This document shows positions 31,541-43,512 of a stretch of 64,000 nt of DNA, in pieces. The stretch is from the NCBI GenBank assembly GCA_940337035.1, contig CALNHX010000270.1, positions 1-64,000 on the forward strand. Direction: 5' to 3'. Both the position numbers and the translations under genes were made by a program. The stretch is from Agriotes lineatus. Taxonomy: Eukaryota > Arthropoda > Insecta > Coleoptera > Elateridae. The notes beneath the pieces are model-generated. The model saw nothing but the letters and a program-made list of their open reading frames with translations, was not told the DNA's origin and did no database searches. Position 1 is the stretch's first letter; every line of letters begins with the position of its first letter.

Positions 31541-33600
31541 TGTCTCTCACTCTTCATGCGTCATTATTAATCCAATATTGGACATGGTCGTCACCAATTT
31601 GTTTCCATTCACCTCTATTGTTTGCCAACCTGAACCATTTCCACTTTGGCTCAGCTTCGTTTTAATTCGACAAGTCTCTATGCTGTATTCTCCACATTTA
31701 TTTTTTTCGACTTCATTCGTTTCTCTTTCTTTTTTGAAAATTGCATCCAACATTTGTTTTTCCACAACTATTTGGGCTATTATTATTTCGTTGGCAATTC
31801 TATTTGTGATTACAAATATTTCAAGGCCGTAGGTGAGCATTGATGAAATGATTATATCATAGATTTTTGTCATCTTGTCGTATTCTTTTCCATTTTGATT
31901 TTGTTAGTTGTTTCATATTGTTACTCTTTTGCATAAATTATGTATTATGTCAGTGTATCAGGGGTATACATGGCAATCGTTGAGAGCTTCTTATGGTATA
32001 TATGGTATCATCCTTGCAATGTCCAAGCGACTGGTATGTCATCTATCTCCAACCGTTATCCATTACTCGTTGCACTAAACGTATTAACTCTTCTTCGCCA
32101 ATTTTTGCTCTGTTTTTGTTTGGAATTTGCATTTGGTGTAGGGCATTTTGTTTTTCTCGATTAATGATATCTGGTATATTTTCAAATTTGGCTTTTAAAA
32201 TGTCGTTGATGTCGCTTGTTCGCTCTTTTTGGCTGTTTTTTTTTTCTTCTAGTTGAGACTGATAAATGTTGCTATAGACTTTTTTAACTGCTTTTATTAT
32301 CTATATTTGTTGTTTCGTCTTCTGTATTATCCTTATTAATCTTCCTATATTTAGTTAAAATCGTACAATTTTAGGTTTATATTTTTCTTTATTATTTATT
32401 CTATTCTTATTTATAGTCGGGTATGTCTTTTTTAGTTTCACTAATTGTATTTACTCGGTTGTACTTCATTATACTTTAATTCTCATTTCTTTTCTTTGAT
32501 TTATTATTAGTAATTAACGTATTTAGAGGGGTAACCCAGTCTTAACATTCGAGCATCTTTTTACCACTCGAGCGAGCGTAGCGAAGCAAGAGCGGTAATT
32601 TATGTGAGAAATGTTAAGACGGTTACCCCTCGAAATGTGTTTATTAGTTTATTGTTCATTGAGGCAATAATTTTGAATCAATAATAATTATTAAAAACTG
32701 CTAAATCGAAATCGGGCTATCATGAATATGTGTGATGTTGCTATAATGCTTGTCGAAAAACAAAATAAAAATCTTAAAATGGAAACGCAAAACGAGTTTC
32801 TTGTTATCCCAGATGAAATTAAAAAGATTGCCGAGTCCGCCACGGAGGAAATTGTCCCTTCGAGTGGATGTATGTTAAATGTACCTCAACATTCGAGGAC
32901 GCGATCATGTTAAACACTGTTTAACATTTGAATGAACAATAAATTGTATTACTGTTTCCACTTAGTGTGTTGTCCTTTGAATTTTTTGTGTTAGTGACAG
33001 TGGGATGTTGCGGTAGAGATTATTTCATATATTTATTTAGTCAGTACTATTCCGTCTTTCCTTCTCTTCTACTGTCTAATTTATTTATTTAATGTTGCTC
33101 CTGTTCAGTACTTGCCCCGATTGTTTTACTGCCTATTAGTCTTTACATTGTTTTCTTTATTAATTGTGATCTTTCTTCTTTAGTATTTATATTAATTTGT
33201 GCTTGTACTAATTTATTATCACTACTGGTTATGAAAGAATTAAGAAACGACACGTCTTGTACTATATACTTCTGATTTGTAATCATGTAGTCTATTTCGT
33301 TTTTCACCTTTTCATTCCATTACATTGCGGTTTATTTGAAAGAATGTGTCCATTAGCAAATATTTTCTTACTTATAAGAAAGACTATTCGATCTTTATCG
33401 TTCCTTTCTCTTAATCCATGTATCCCTGTACAACTTCTTATTTCTGCTTTCTTTTTTCCTATCTTTGCTTTAAGGTCTCCCATGATACAGTTAAAGTGTG
33501 TGTTATCTTCTTTTACACTTTTGTTTATATCGTAGTACATATACCTTTTCGTCTGTGTGGATTGCAATTGAAGCGTAGACTAGTAGGATCCTTATCTTTT
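31541..33600 (-). mobile_element. RTE-type LINE remnant with endonuclease and RT pieces
   Basis: On the reverse strand, 33567-33180 encodes the second half of an endonuclease: HFNCIMGDLKAKIGKKK, GIHGLRERND and, out of frame, EIDYMITNQKYIVQDVSF, matching the GDFNAKVG, GxxGLGExN and IDYILIN blocks of RTE-like LINEs. At about 32490-32030 there is a linker and RT-start segment (KFENIPDIINREKQNALHQM, EEELIRLVQRVM). At 31873-31547 the C-terminal domain (IYDIIISSMLTYGLEIFVIT) is open for 108 codons. The catalytic RT core is lost and a plus-strand Crypton-like segment lies between the endonuclease and the RT. It is dead. Confidence 0.7.
32525..32945 (+). mobile_element. Inverted-repeat segment with possible Crypton-like ORF fragment
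   Basis: AGAGGGGTAACC-GTCTTAACAT at 32525 is repeated inverted at about 32610-32632. A perfect 13-bp inverted pair (TTTATTGTTCATT, 32648-32660 and 32931-32943) encloses an open frame from 32722 to 32913. Its peptide NEFLVIPDEIKKIAESATEEIVPS resembles the N-terminus of insect Crypton-type tyrosine recombinase ORFs as I remember them; the frame then ends after about 15 unrelated residues. The segment lies inside the reverse-strand LINE. The assignment rests on a short peptide and is tentative. Confidence 0.3.
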
Positions 33601-33659
33601 ACAATGTACTGATTGAGCCATAAGTCACGTTATCATTGAAAAATCTGTAAAAGGCTTTA

Positions 33660-34147
33660 CCCAGAAGTTCCCTCGCCCGAATTAGATCAATTTGCAAAAT
33701 AAAGAAATGTATTCCGCTGGGGTTTAAACCTGCATTCCTTGTTCCTGCGGCTCGAGTTACATTGGACAGACTGGTCGTTCAGTTGATCTAAGACTTCAAA
33801 AACATAAAGGCGATTGACGCATCACAAAATCAGCCGTAGCTGAGCATACGTTTACAAATGGGCACACTATAGAATTTGAGCACGCCAGAGTAATTGCCAG
33901 AATACCTCACTACCTCCCGCGTGTGATACGTGAAGCCGTAGAAATAGAAAAACATCCAAATAATATAAACAGGGAAGATGGCTTTAAGCTTAGTAAAACG
34001 TGGACCCCTGTGATACACGATCTAAAGCATTACAACCACTATGCGTCATACGGCCACGCCCCACGGATTACGTTGCACTCGGACGACCAACCAGCGTTAC
34101 GCCACTCCGCGCGCCTGGCACGGAGGACTATAAATAGCTCCACACCG
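33660..34147 (+). pseudogene. Penelope-like element 3' end with GIY-YIG endonuclease
   Basis: The plus strand reads through the GIY-YIG endonuclease domain of a Penelope-like retroelement. IPCSCGSSYIGQTGRSVDL (about 33735-33795) carries the Cys pair and the YIG part. Next come HTFTNGHTIEFEHARVI, then RVIREAVEIEKHPNNINRED and GFKLSKTWTPVI near the usual C-terminus. At least two stops interrupt it (one replaces the residue before CIPCSCG). The reverse-transcriptase half is absent, so it is a 5'-truncated copy. A SINE splits its 3' tail. Confidence 0.85.
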
Positions 34148-34158
34148 ACCTTCCGCTC

Positions 34159-34469
34159 ACCGAGCTCCGTGGCATAGTGCGTAGCACGTCCACTTAGCAT
34201 TCGGGAGGTCGTGGGTTCGATTCCTGCGGCCGCCTGCCTTGATTCAGGTTTTTAGGTGGTTTTCCTGAGTCAACAGAGTACCTTCTCTGAGGCGAATGCC
34301 GGGGCAGTACTTCTCCACCTTTCCTGGCCTCTCTTCCATTCTCCACCCCTCCTTTCTCTCACCCATCCTATAATTCCCGTTCTTGGCTGAAGAGGGACGG
34401 AAGGTCCCTATAGCAGCCCGCCCCCAGTTGGGGGAATTGAAATAACCCTGAACCTTTACCTTTTTACCT
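34159..34469 (+). mobile_element. tRNA-derived SINE inserted in the Penelope 3' end
   Basis: 311 bp, flanked by an 11-bp target duplication ACCTTCCGCTC (34148-34158 and 34470-34480). The head has a box A-like TGGCATAGTGCGTAGCA and a strong box B GGTCGTGGGTTCGATTCC. The body is C-rich and the tail is T/C-rich (CCTTTACCTTTTTACCT). It differs in sequence from the other SINEs in the window. Confidence 0.85.
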
Positions 34470-34480
34470 ACCTTCCGCTC

Positions 34481-34580
34481 TTAGTGCGACTTTCACTCTG
34501 ATGATGCAAGCTGCAACGTCTTGCGAAACGTTAGTGAATATAAATGCACAAACGGCAAAACGGCCAAATCTGCCTAAGTA
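34481..34580 (+). mobile_element. Distal 3' tail of the Penelope-like element
   Basis: After the second SINE target copy the element resumes with GATGATGCAAGCTGCAACG and CGAAACGTTAGTG, the kind of 3' terminal sequence that follows the GIY-YIG ORF in Penelope-like elements. It ends near the start of the reverse-strand Jockey-like LINE. Confidence 0.5.
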
Positions 34581-36250
34581 TCCTCGTTCTCAAGATACTC
34601 AAACAACACGAGCCACCAAAGAGCATGACTATCGCGCGGGTTTTTGCTCGACTTCACAAGGTGCAAGGCACATTAAGCCAGAAAATGCTGGGTGTTCATA
34701 TACAAATACTACGCGGTCTAAGCCGAAATTCCGTGTTAAGAAGAATAATTGCAACAACATTTCAGGTGTATATCGTGTTAATATGTCACCATCTGGTTTT
34801 GGTAGCATTTTGTTCAGTTTCTATATCAAGCCTCCACGCCAAACTTTATAGAAAGCTTGAGCAACGTCTAAGAAGACTGTAGAGTAGACTTGGTTTTCTT
34901 TTAAAGCAGGCGCATAATGTCGATTATTCTATGCATCTGGTCTATAGTGGGGTGCTTTTGCCTGAATTAAGGTTATTATTTTCTATTATAGGCCGCAGCC
35001 TCTTAAGCAGTAGTTTCTCAAAAAGTTTTGAGACTATTGGCAGAAGAGTAATAAATCTAGGATTTGACGTTGTTAGGTTGTTTTTCTGGCGTTGGCAAGA
35101 AGAATACTTCTGTAAATTTCCAGCACACATGAACATGTCTCAATCTGAAGGCTGCATTGAATAGGTAACTAAGCATGACTATACCCTTTCTATGCAGATG
35201 CTTTAAAATTTCTCCAGTGATTAAATCGCACACCGGTGTGTTCTTTAGGTTCAGATTACTGTTTATCTCCTCAGCTACTTCTCTTGGGGTAACGAGGTTG
35301 TCAACGTTATCCATATCTTGATTTATCTCTGCTTGATTAGGAGTAAATGTTTCAGCCAGATGTTCGGCAAACAGATCTGATTTTTGTTTATTCTCTCTGG
35401 TCCATTGACCATTGTTGCTTCTAATGAGAAGAGGTCACAGGTCTCCTTCTTGATTTTCTTCCAAAGTAAATAGTCGGTTTCTTTATATGAGGATATTATT
35501 TGTAAATAGGAGCTTATATCTTCCTTAAAATTTTGTAGTTTAGTATAGCTTTATCTGCCTGATCTCTCGTTTGATGCCATGTTCTTCTAGCGCTTCTTTT
35601 TTCTTTAGGGAGTTATTTTTTCTTAAGGGTATAGTTTATACCTTTGGTTATGTGTGTAATCTCTTTGGTGTTGTTATATTCTACTGCCTGGACAAAACTG
35701 GTGAAGTTAACAGCTTATTTTTCTAACTGGTCAGCTGTTATTAGGTTAATATTCAGGTTGATGTTATTCTGAAGATCCATCCTGAAACTATCCCAATCAG
35801 TGGTTTTGTTAGCTAAAGTGGGCCTTGCTGTTCTTTTGATTATCTTTTCACTCGATACCAAAATGACGGCTGAGTGATCGGAGTCCACATCAAAGTTTTC
35901 TTCAACTTCGATGAAGTTAGGAGATACCTTTCTTGATATTAAGAAGTCTAGCAAGTCGGGCCAGTGGGCCAGTACGTAGGCTTGCCTGTTGAATGATAAT
36001 TCAGTTTATTTCTCTGGCAGTCTTTCTCAGCTCTTTATATTTACTCGTTAATCTGTTTGTTTAGAATACCGTTGGTATTACATGTAGCTATTCCTAAATC
36101 TTGCTGATCCATACTGATTTTATTTTAGTTATGCACCAGTATTTTTGATTTCTAGTTTATCGAGTCTTTGATTGACTAGTTCAAGTGTTATCATTATATT
36201 CTACATTAACTGTATCATAAATGGTTCAGAAGAGACAGTTTGATTAAATT
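34581..36250 (-). mobile_element. Jockey-like LINE remnant, reverse strand
   Basis: Reading from 36250 downwards there is the end of ORF1 (ELVNQRLDKLEIK), then an ATG at 36112 opening ORF2 as MDQQDLGIATCNTNGIL, the endonuclease start. Most of the endonuclease is missing. The frame is found again at about 35960-35715 with the endonuclease C-terminus (LLDFLISRKVSPN, VDSDHSAVIL). Linker and RT follow: VTPREVAEEINSNLNLKNTP at 35280, ITLLPIVSKLFEKLLLKRL at 35065, and the catalytic-region VFLDVAQAFYKVW (F-x-D retained) near 34870. Many frameshifts and stops are present. Confidence 0.75.
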
Positions 36251-37180
36251 ATCTGTTAAATGTTTTACACAAAATAAATGTAATGTTTAAGGCTTCTATG
36301 TTTGTTAAAAGAGTGTCATAGTTCGCTGTATGTCGACATGACATTCTACATTTTTTTTAGTTCTTTTTAATTTCTAGGTTTTCACAGTCCAAAAATTATA
36401 TTTCCTTCTATTGCAAGTGATTTATTTGAGTGCATAAATGGTTTTCCACGCGCAGCTGGTAAAACGATAAGAGATAATTGTACATATAGAGTCATGTTCG
36501 CCGCCAATATAACATATGATTAAAAAAAGATTCATCAAAGTTTCCCCAGAACAAAAATCACGTATGTAGCTGTTTGCATTTGGAATATTTGAACTACTTA
36601 ATGTCGCATTTTCTTTGTTAGAGTAAACTCATGTAAATTGTTTGACCATTCCACCTTTCTAAAGTACATTTCTAACATGCACGGTATTTTACCATCAGTC
36701 AAAAAACTTTGATTTAAATTTTACATAATTAAACAGCGTGTCCGAAAAGCAGTTTTGAACTTGTGAAATTAAGCTGACACACAGTGACATTTGTTCTAAT
36801 TAAAATGATCTTTACTTTCTGAATCAATATTACACTACAGTTTTGCTTATGTCTATCTTTTTCTTCCGTGACTCTCTTTGATTGATCTTTTTTTAATCAC
36901 ATTATAATACGGCATAGTAAGGAATTCTTTCTCAATAGTAGTTAATATTAGACAAGGCAACAATTACTTTCAACACAATTGCACTATAGATCATGATTTG
37001 TTAATAACCTCACTTCTCTTGTAATATACCTGCAAGTATTGCTTTGAGTGATTGCGCCAATATATCAAATAGCAGATCAACATTATAGTTTGCTTTCTTC
37101 AAATGATTTAAATACACACTTAGCGCAGTCCCTTTGTAGCCGAAAGTGCCAAGGTTAGTGTTTCTTCTTACTTACTGGTT
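36251..37180. other. Unassigned AT-rich DNA
   Basis: No gene, terminal repeat or conserved motif recognised. Confidence 0.45.
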
Positions 37181-38600
37181 TAGAAATTGATCAACTTTTT
37201 CCGGTCAACTGCCATTTCGTTTGCTGTATTCCACCTTATTCTTCGCTGTGGTAATATTTTCTTTTCTTCGTGTTCCTCTAAGTCTTTTCAGTCTATTTTT
37301 TGCCCACTGGATTACTTCCTACAATTGTTTAATTTGGCTGCATATGTCTATTCTTACAAGATAGCTAAACCACATCTATTTTTATTCCAGTTTTTTATTT
37401 AAATGTTTCAATTTAAAATCTTCTCTGATGTCTTCATTCCCTACTCTGGCTTATATAGTTATCCATACGATATTGACTCATATTCTCATCCCAGCTGCAC
37501 GTAGTCTGTAGTTTTCAAATAGCATCAGGGCCAAATTTTCCCTTTTGTAAAATACTGTTAGTGGATAATCTGGTGCTGTTTTATTTTGAGATTCAATTAT
37601 AAATAGCATTTGCTCCTTACTTGTTTCATCTGTCGGTCAAATATGTATCTTGGTATTTACTATGATATATTGGCACGTCTTGGAAATAGCCCTTTTATCT
37701 CTTTCGTAGTTTTTTGTGTTTTAAGTTTACCCCTTTGCCATCCCCAAAAGATTTTAGTGCTTTGTAAAACGGTTTCTTATTTTTTACTGCCCCTTACTTC
37801 TATTTTGATTTTCAACGTTCCCTTTTGGGACTCAAACATGATTTCCTTTTGTTTTTTCTTTACCTACACATACTTTATAAAATTAAACATTTGTTTTTTT
37901 CGGTAAATCTTTCTTAACAACTTCACTAGGTTGCGTGTTTTTTCTTTTCGCTGTTTTATTAGTCCCAAATGCATTCTGCATTTCGTATTGGATTTCTTTA
38001 AAGCTTTACCAACTCTTGGCAGTGTTATTACTATGGTCTGTGAATGAAAATTTAGAACTATTTATATAGTACTGTGGCGGAAAAAAAATTTTTGCTTTCT
38101 CTTCGGTATCCTGTTCTAATTCTACATTTGTCGTTTTCCTTCTTCTATTATTTTATATTAAAATATAATCTACTTCACTATTAACTTCTCTTGTTATTTT
38201 GTGTATTTCTTTGTCGCCCCAAGAGAATCTTGTAGCGAAGGGACTAGTATTTGTGCAAAAGTCTAATAATTTTTCTCAATTATAGTTGATAATTTTTCTC
38301 CCGTCAAGTTTAATTATTGTTCTTCACCTTGTCTTCTCTGGATCTAAAATTTAATAATTTTCTTAGGTACTTAGATTTTATTTTAGTGTTCTGCTGTGTC
38401 GTCATCGCTGAATCTAAATTTATTTTACCCAGACGTATTAGTTTTAGCTTCCATTTGACCTGTTCTTTAGCTCTATATCTTTATTTACCTTCAGTTCTAT
38501 TTTCCACATGTTATTAAAAAATGTTAAAAATAGACTTTGTCGTTCCTTTTTGTTGATGTTTTTTTTGCAATGTATTTTGGTTTTTTGATAGCGATACATT
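37180..38600 (-). mobile_element. Probable RTE-type LINE debris, reverse strand
   Basis: Read on the reverse strand, 38330-38080 contains a degraded endonuclease-like order of blocks (GEKLSTIIEKN, then KYTK, then a VDYI segment) as in the GxxLxxFCxxNNLxIxNT and IDYILI region of RTE-like LINEs. A basic tail-like segment lies near 37320-37190 (WAKNRLKRLRGTRRKE). No frame is continuous. This rests on weak motif order and could be wrong. Confidence 0.35.
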
Positions 38601-41042
38601 TCCACTCCAACCGACTTTGCCCCCTTATTTTCGTGAATCCTCTGATTGCTTCCGTATTTGCAATTTTGTTAGGTCAGGTTAAAAATTGACGCCGCCACTG
38701 AGTTTATGCGCACAGAGAGAGGTTGACAATTCGCTCAACTTCTTTCTCGGCCGGCAATTAATGCGAAGGGACCGAAGTCAGTCAAGTATCGTCAAACAAA
38801 CAGGGTGCGCGTGATTTAAATGTATCATCCCATGCAATGTGGCGGCCATTTCGGCAGCATTGATGGGCTTTAGAGAAAATTTTGATGTAGTCGAATTTAA
38901 TAGCCCTCAAAGCACAGCCAACGGATTTAAAATTCCGTTTTAGTCTCGTTTTGCAGTGGAATATCATTTCGACCACCGGACCGGATCTTGAAGAAACCTC
39001 GTGTCCTTCCTCCAACGCTGTACATCGGCGTGCAGGCCGACGAAGCTCTTAAACGTCTCTCGTTACAACGCATGTAGATCAACGCCGATGTACCCGTAGT
39101 CATTCTTTGAACTGCCGTTGTCTGTTACTAAAGGTCACTAAGCCGACGCAGTTTTGGAAAGCGTTCCGTCGCTTTGAGCTACAGCTTTCCATTTTTGTTT
39201 TATTAAGCACAGACGTCGTTTATAAGGCTGCGGTTTTCGGTGATTTGCCTCGTGTTCGAGCCCGAGGGCACGGAAAAATCTTAACAACTGCCGCAAGCCC
39301 TCCGCCCGCTAAATCTTTGCTTATCCCAGCGTAACTTCCTTAGTTCTGGTATCTATTGCTACTACTCATAGTATTCAGCTAAATTCGACCGATTGTATTA
39401 GTTAAGGAATGCATTTTATGAGTTACCGCCAATTTTTAATATATTTAATAAGTTAAGCGATGCGCGTTGTGAAATATTTAAGAATGGTCAATTAAAATTG
39501 ACCTAACTTTGAGTGCATTTCGTTGAAAGTGCACTAATGTTTCCTTGAAACCTGCCACTGGCTTGTAACCAGGCCATCAATACTGGTTTCCTAGTGAAAC
39601 TGTACTGCGGTTAAATATATTCAGTATGAAGATATCGTTAAAAAGTGGATATAACAAATGTTATTTAAAATTGTATTTTTAAATGAAAATATAGCTTCAA
39701 AAATAATGAAATTATCGTTTCAACTTTAGTTAGTATTAATTTTTGCTGATTTCATTATTATCCACGCTTGCTTGACGCTATAAACAATAATATAGTTGTT
39801 GATATATGTATCAGTACTACACTTAATGATATCTCGCTATTGAATTAGAGCAGGGACATGTCATTGCTTTATCTTGTGTGGCGTAGATGACGTCATTTTG
39901 TATAGGTAGTTTTTCTATAATTTATTGTGGTTCCAGCGTGCAGGTGTGGCTGCAGTTTTAAGTATTTTATTTTAATATGCCAGTCTGAAATTTCATGATG
40001 TATAATTTTATTACAGCAAAGCAAAATGCAGTTACGCGTATTATTGAAGTAAGATTTCGAAATCTTCGTCGTAAGGTGGGTCGAATTTTGGAGCAGAAAC
40101 CTGTTTCCTGGAGCGAAGGAAAATTTTCCTGGTGAGATTTCCTCAGTTTATCCCTGGCAGACACATCACGTGGAGCTTACATAAATTACTCAGATTTGGC
40201 CTGGTCTCTTCCAAGGTACGATTTGTTTTGATTATCGTGAGCGAACCTTCTCTTTCAGCCTATGACCCGTTTCTTCCCATTGAGATAAATCGACCACCTT
40301 TTAGGGATTTTTGCATGTTGTAAAAGGGGCTTCCTTGTAATAATGTATTCACCATCATTTACATCTATCTTCAATTTACTGTAGCTTTCCCATAATTGTT
40401 TCTGGTTTATCCTGCCATTGTTGAACATTTCCATTTCTGCTTCTGATCCACTATGTAAGTCCCTTGCCAATTTTCAAATATGTTTAATTACGTTGAGGTA
40501 TAAATAAAGCTAACGCTTTCTTGTTGTACAGTCTCATCTTCTGTATGTAAATGTTTAGGTTAAATAGTCTTAGTAATTTAAGTAACAATGCATTATTTTA
40601 ACCCTGCACCTTTACCCAGTAAATTGTTGCGTCACGCCAATTTGTGTAAAAGTATAATGAGTTTACTTACAAAAATAGAGTAGGGAATAACATAAGAAAT
40701 ATTTGAAATGCAATATTGAAGTTTAGCATAAACATAACAAGGAATGCATCGTTATGCTAATTCTGTTGTTATCAATGCTAACAGTGAACATTTTGAATTT
40801 CTACGACTAAAACCTACATGTAGTATAATATCCGTCAAATAATTCCAGCGTTAAATCATCTGAATTACTCAATTATTGTTCGCTACGCTGCACACGTCTG
40901 AGCTGCAGTACTTTGAGTCACATATTTTGTACTGTCTCTACTTTAGTGATATACTCGCTTGTTAGAGTTTAATTTAGCAGTTGTGCTTATATAACTCATA
41001 TTATTTTTATAGGTTTTCCACCGTATAATTTAGGAATCAACA
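38601..41042. other. Intergenic DNA upstream of the arrestin-like gene
   Basis: A less AT-rich, CpG-containing patch at about 38690-39330 stands out from its surroundings and contains an 11-bp inverted pair (TACATCGGCGT at 39023, ACGCCGATGTA near 39081). A TGACGTCA octamer lies at 39888-39895. A likely splice acceptor (ATTATTTTTATAG) ends at about 41012, 30 bases before the arrestin ATG, so a non-coding first exon may lie in this stretch. No other gene recognised. Confidence 0.4.
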
Positions 41043-43058
41043 ATGTGGGATAAATGTACAATAATACTGGATAAAGACATATTCTACCCTGGTCAAACTG
41101 TCACTGGAAATATCGAAATTCATTTTAAGTCTGATAAACGAGTTAAAGGTAAAAATTGCAACAGATAATGTTATTTGCCATTTTTAACAACTTCGAAGAG
41201 ATATCGTGGTCAGTGAATAGCTTAACATGTTGCAATAAAGATTTTTTTTTATATATTCGATTCATTTAAACTCTCAAAGGTTTAGACTTTTAGAGGTTAC
41301 AATAACTTTTTTCATTGCTTTCAGCTATACTGGTTAATATCCACGGCCAAGCCAATGTCCGAATCTTTGACAATCAAAAGGATTTACCTGCAACTCAAAC
41401 ATATTTAGACGAAGAAACTGACCTACTAATAAAACCTGAATTTAGTAAGTTCCCCTGGCATGACTTAAAAAGTGGTATTGAATGATGAAATACTTCTATT
41501 ATCAGGCGATCGTGACACCGTCTTGGTTCACAAAGGAATACACCCATACCCATTCTTCTTTGACTTGCCTAAGGACATACCTTCGAGTCTATCGTTGAAA
41601 ACGGGAAATATCATCTACAACATTAGAGTAGAAGTGGACTTACCTGGATCTATAGCATTAACGGATTCAAAGACGTTCACCGTTGGGTCAATTGTAGATC
41701 TGAATACTTTTCCGGCTTCTATTAGGGTATGCATTGAAAATATTCAAAACTGCAACCATAAAAAAATTGTATTTTCAGAATCCAATTTACAAAACTGAAA
41801 TTAACGATATCATCTTCTTGTGTTGCCGAACCGATCCCTTATCGATTAGAGTAGAAATTCCCATGAGAGCGTACGTACCTTCTCAAACGATGAACTTTAA
41901 GTGCACCGTGAGGAATAGATCTAAACTGAATGCTTCCAAAGTTAGTTTTAAAATATTCCAGGTATGCTATTGGTAATAGTTATTTATATCCTCTTGACTT
42001 GTTAAACCGTCTGAACTGACTCGGTAAATGAGTCTTTACAGGCCTGTAAAATGCTGCCATCGCGGCTTTACAAGCACGTTGTTTTTTAATAATCACATCC
42101 TTCATCACTAACATTAACTTTTAGGATGTTCCCCAAGAGGAAATAATACGTTGTACGCGGCTCGCTTGCAATTAGCCTTTATTGGGGCTCACCGGATTAC
42201 AGGGCTCGCTCCTACGTCGCTCTCCCTGCAAATTATCCGGCTCGACCATAAAGGCTAATTTACTAAGCTTGGAACGTAAATAACTATTACGTAGCTAGTT
42301 TAGTAAATTAACCCTTTTGGGCGAGCAGGATAATTTGCAGGGTAAGCGACGTAAGAGCGAGCCCTGTAATCTGGTGAACCCCAATAAAGGCTAATTGTAA
42401 GCGAGTCGCGTACAACGTTTTATTTCCTCTTGCTGAAAATATTAGTGAATAATAAAGGATGCGTTTATTTGAAAACAAGGTGCAAGTCGCCATGGCAACC
42501 TTTTACAGACACCGTATGTGTAAAGACTGATTTACCGTGTCAATTCAGACGACATTAACATTTTACAGGCACCTTGCCTGTAAACACTCATTTACTAAGT
42601 CAGTTCAGACAACAGTAAACGACCTTTAACAAGTCAAGAGGAAATAAACATTTTTAAAGATTACTCATGTTGCCAAATATAAATTAATAAAAACGCGGTT
42701 TGTAGGTATTTGAATTCTTCGCGATGTCGCGAATGGAAAGAAAAGAGATACAACTGATCAAGGAGTATATAAAAGACAGTGCGGTGAGATCTGGAACAGA
42801 CAAATCTTTCGATATTGAGCTTAAAATTCCATCACACGCATTAGTACCTAATCTAAGTAACTGCACGATGGTGAAAAGCCACTGTGAGTTGGTGGTAAGT
42901 CAGTGGTGAAGTAATTCGCTAACTATAGTTGATATTGAATCAATTTTCAGGGAAAAGTGGCTCTTCCTTATCCTCACTTCGATCTAATAATAACAATTCC
43001 ATTTATTCTTGGCACTGTGCCTTTGAAGGACACTTTACCTCCGAAGTCAAAATCGTAA
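41043..43058 (+). CDS. Alpha-arrestin-like (arrestin domain-containing) protein, six exons
   Basis: Exons 41043-41148, 41325-41444, 41506-41726, 41779-41961, 42706-42894 and 42951-43058 join without a frame break into 308 codons ending in TAA. All introns are GT-AG; most are 52-176 bp, and intron 4 is 744 bp. Residues 1-150 form an N-terminal arrestin fold: the start MWDKCTIILDKDIFYPGQTV, then YPFFFDLPKDIPSSL with the conserved P-F-x-x-x-L-P block, then YNIRVEVDL. The C-terminal fold has FLCCRTDPLSIRVEIP, AYVPSQTMNFKCTVRN, and ends with FDLIITIPFILGTVPL. No PPxY motif is present, so recruitment of Nedd4-type ubiquitin ligases, usual for longer alpha-arrestins, is not supported. Such proteins are cytoplasmic adaptors for membrane cargo. 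The specific function is unknown. Confidence 0.88.
41985..42650. mobile_element. Foldback (long inverted repeat) element in arrestin intron 4
   Basis: The segment folds on itself almost end to end. The inner arms (about 42134-42270 and 42298-42432) share CAAGAGGAAATAA, a CTCGCTTGCAATTAGCC-like block and GATTACAGGGCTCGCTC. The outer arms (CCTCTTGACTTGTTAAA at 41991 and its complement near 42625) also pair. The right outer arm contains a ~75-bp duplicated unit (CATTTACTAAGTCAGTTCAG and TGATTTACCGTGTCAATTCA). There is no ORF. Without it the intron would be about 80 bp, like its neighbours, so it was inserted after the intron existed. Confidence 0.8.
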
Positions 43059-43153
43059 CTCCAGATGCGACTGCTTTTCGAATTACTTTGGTCTAAGATA
43101 ATGTATTAGAAATATTTATTTTTTGATATCCGTGTCTAAGTACTCCAATAATA

Positions 43154-43159
43154 AATAAA
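43154..43159 (+). terminator. Polyadenylation signal of the arrestin-like gene
   Basis: AATAAA lies about 95 bases after the stop codon, in AT-rich 3' sequence. Confidence 0.5.
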
Positions 43160-43512
43160 ATTAATATCAATATAAGAATAGGTAGCACTTTTAGTATTAA
43201 AACTTTATTTTTTTTATGAATATGTAGCAGGATCAAACTTAACTTCACTTCATACTTAAGTTTATCAAAATGGACAAAACATTTCTTTTTCTACATTTTA
43301 CAATTTACATGGTTTTACTAGTTATAGTTTGGTAAACTTTTAGTAGTAATCCAATAATGGTGTCTAAAAGTTGTTATGTTAACACCAAGCCTAGCCTACT
43401 CTTGAACAATTTCGTAGAGAGAGATTGTATTGTTGTCGACTGTGGAGGACTAAAGACTGTAAGCCATTGATTTAGCATTTCTTCCTATTTCGCATAATCT
43501 ATCTTCTATATA

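Noticed and set aside
41472..41798. Unspliced 108-codon ORF as a separate gene
   Set aside because: It reads through intron 2's end and into intron 3; the arrestin fold is only continuous when the GT-AG introns are removed.
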